This document shows, piece by piece, positions 12,529-13,041 of a stretch of DNA of 13,041 bases (position 1 is the stretch's first letter; each line of letters begins with the position of its first letter). Location: positions 1-13,041 of the forward strand of contig CAYJEQ010000076.1 in NCBI GenBank assembly GCA_964369235.1, written 5' to 3'. The DNA is from CAYJEQ01 sp964369235 (GTDB lineage: Bacteria; Bacillota; Clostridia; Oscillospirales; Ruminococcaceae). Position numbers and translations under genes: made by a program. A model generated the notes under the pieces. That model did no database searches and was not told the origin of the DNA. It was given only the letters and a program-made list of their open reading frames with translations.

Positions 12529-12829
12529 AGGGTGACAGTAGCCGAACACACGCTGGTTTCAATAGTATCACTATAGGGTGATACTAGGAATAATTTTCAC
12601 TAATACTGCTTTAAAACCTTTGATAATACATAAAGTATTATCTACAGGCTTTTCATTGTCTTAGCAAAAATTATCTCTGGTAAAACTGCATGGCACCCAA
12701 AACTATGCAGTTTTGTGCAGTTTGGCATCTGAATGACGAAGCCCTGCTTGCCGCAAGGCGAGGAATAAAGGTGACAAAATGCCAAAAATAGTCTGTTTTG
12801 GGCAGTGCGGGTTCGACTACTGTCACCCT
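12529..12829. other. highly structured non-coding element with 19-bp terminal inverted repeat
   Basis: Ends 12529-12547 and 12811-12829 pair at 18 of 19 positions (AGGGTGACAGTAG outermost). Inside, hairpins follow one another: 12563-12571 with 12578-12586 (9 bp), 12622-12629 with 12635-12642 (8 bp), 12682-12691 with 12705-12714 (10 bp, alternative 12698-12704 with 12709-12715), and CTTGCC-GCAA-GGCGAG (12747-12762). Two helices compete for 12780-12786: one with 12721-12727, the other with 12796-12804. GGGTTCGA in the right arm is T-loop-like. Frames here are short, lack a ribosome site and look non-coding. It could be an RNA gene or a MITE-like element; no target-site duplication is visible. 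Confidence 0.55.
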
Positions 12830-13041
12830 CGCCACCCACTCCTTAATCCGAACCAGCCTAAACACTGAGCATATTCACTTCTAGCGTTGTTATCCTCCTA
12901 GCCAGACGAGAGTATGCCGTCGTCGTCTGCCTAGCTACAAGCAAATATGCTTGGGGTTTAGGTCGCAGATTTTATGATTAGCAGAGAGGATTAGTATTAA
13001 GGAAAAGCCTTGCAGTAATGCATTGCAGTAATGCTTTCGCC
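12830..13041. other. intergenic region with hairpins, no gene seen
   Basis: No credible ORF. Two hairpins are present: CAGACGA (12903-12909) with TCGTCTG (12923-12929), and CAAGCA (12938-12943) with TGCTTG (12948-12953). The stretch ends in the short tandem repeat at 13010-13035. The next gene must start beyond the window. Confidence 0.5.
13010..13035. repeat. two tandem 13-nt units at the right edge
   Basis: TTGCAGTAATGCA followed directly by TTGCAGTAATGCT, one mismatch. The window ends six bases later in TTTCGCC, which resembles the foot of the palindromic repeat at 9651-9663. Confidence 0.6.

Noticed and set aside
12770..12835. tRNA or tmRNA 3' end (GGGTTCGA, 7-bp GGTGACA/TGTCACC stem)
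   Set aside because: The T-arm does not close (GCGGG has no CCCGC partner), there is no D-arm or anticodon arm, and no tmRNA tag frame is found.
12642..12865. Two overlapping minus-strand ORFs of about 65 residues
   Set aside because: They cover the structured element, overlap each other in different frames, and lack ribosome sites.

Overview
This 13 kb window is low-GC DNA from a Bacillota (Firmicutes) chromosome, most likely an anaerobic member of the Clostridia. The evidence is AT-rich codon choice (CTA, ATA and AGA are common), textbook sigma-A promoters (TTGACA-17-TATACT), purine-rich ribosome binding sites, and a Gram-positive gene set: a DUF1292 protein, a Firmicutes-type 6S RNA close to tcdA, a YcxB-like protein, a CadC/SmtB-type repressor and an ACR3 permease. 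I cannot name the species. No phage, transposase, integrase or CRISPR array is visible.

Layout. 7-750 (+): membrane-anchored protein with a faint LytR-CpsA-Psr-like domain. 1159-2427 (+): c-di-GMP phosphodiesterase with a degenerate GGDEF domain and an intact EAL domain, with its own promoter and terminator. 2721-5558 (+): heavy-metal operon of an ArsR/SmtB repressor, a Zn/Cd/Pb P-type ATPase with a triplicated Cys/His N-terminus, and a small membrane protein; the promoter carries a perfect 11-bp operator-like dyad. 5766-6317 (+): YcxB-like membrane protein. 6505-7428 (+): metA, probably using acetyl-CoA. A bidirectional terminator then separates these from a minus-strand cluster (9538 down to 7554): tcdA, a DUF2691-like protein, a minimal nucleotidyltransferase that has lost its catalytic motif, and a HEPN protein. 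9595-9745 is a MITE-like repeat. 9891-10085 (-) is a 6S RNA, 16 nt after the stop of the DUF1292 gene (10102-10425, -). 11144-12214 (+) is an ACR3 arsenite permease, followed by a 71-residue cysteine-containing protein.

How the genes work together. The clearest theme is metal and metalloid defence. The repressor/ATPase operon should export Zn, Cd or Pb, and the ACR3 unit should export arsenite. ACR3 has no ArsR gene in this window. Its roughly 700-nt leader instead holds two similar promoter plus mini-terminator modules and a third mini-terminator enclosed by an 18-bp inverted repeat, which suggests control by transcription attenuation or by short RNAs. The small protein after ACR3 begins with a CC-x5-C motif at residues 12, 13 and 19, close to the Cys12/13/18 arsenite site of the metallochaperone ArsD, but the rest is unlike ArsD. 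This ACR3 unit is my best candidate for an undescribed system.

Other points of interest are the nucleotidyltransferase/HEPN pair in which both catalytic signatures are missing, and a roughly 300-nt highly structured non-coding element (12529-12829) closed by a 19-bp inverted repeat. All functional statements come from reading the sequence and from family knowledge; no database search was run.
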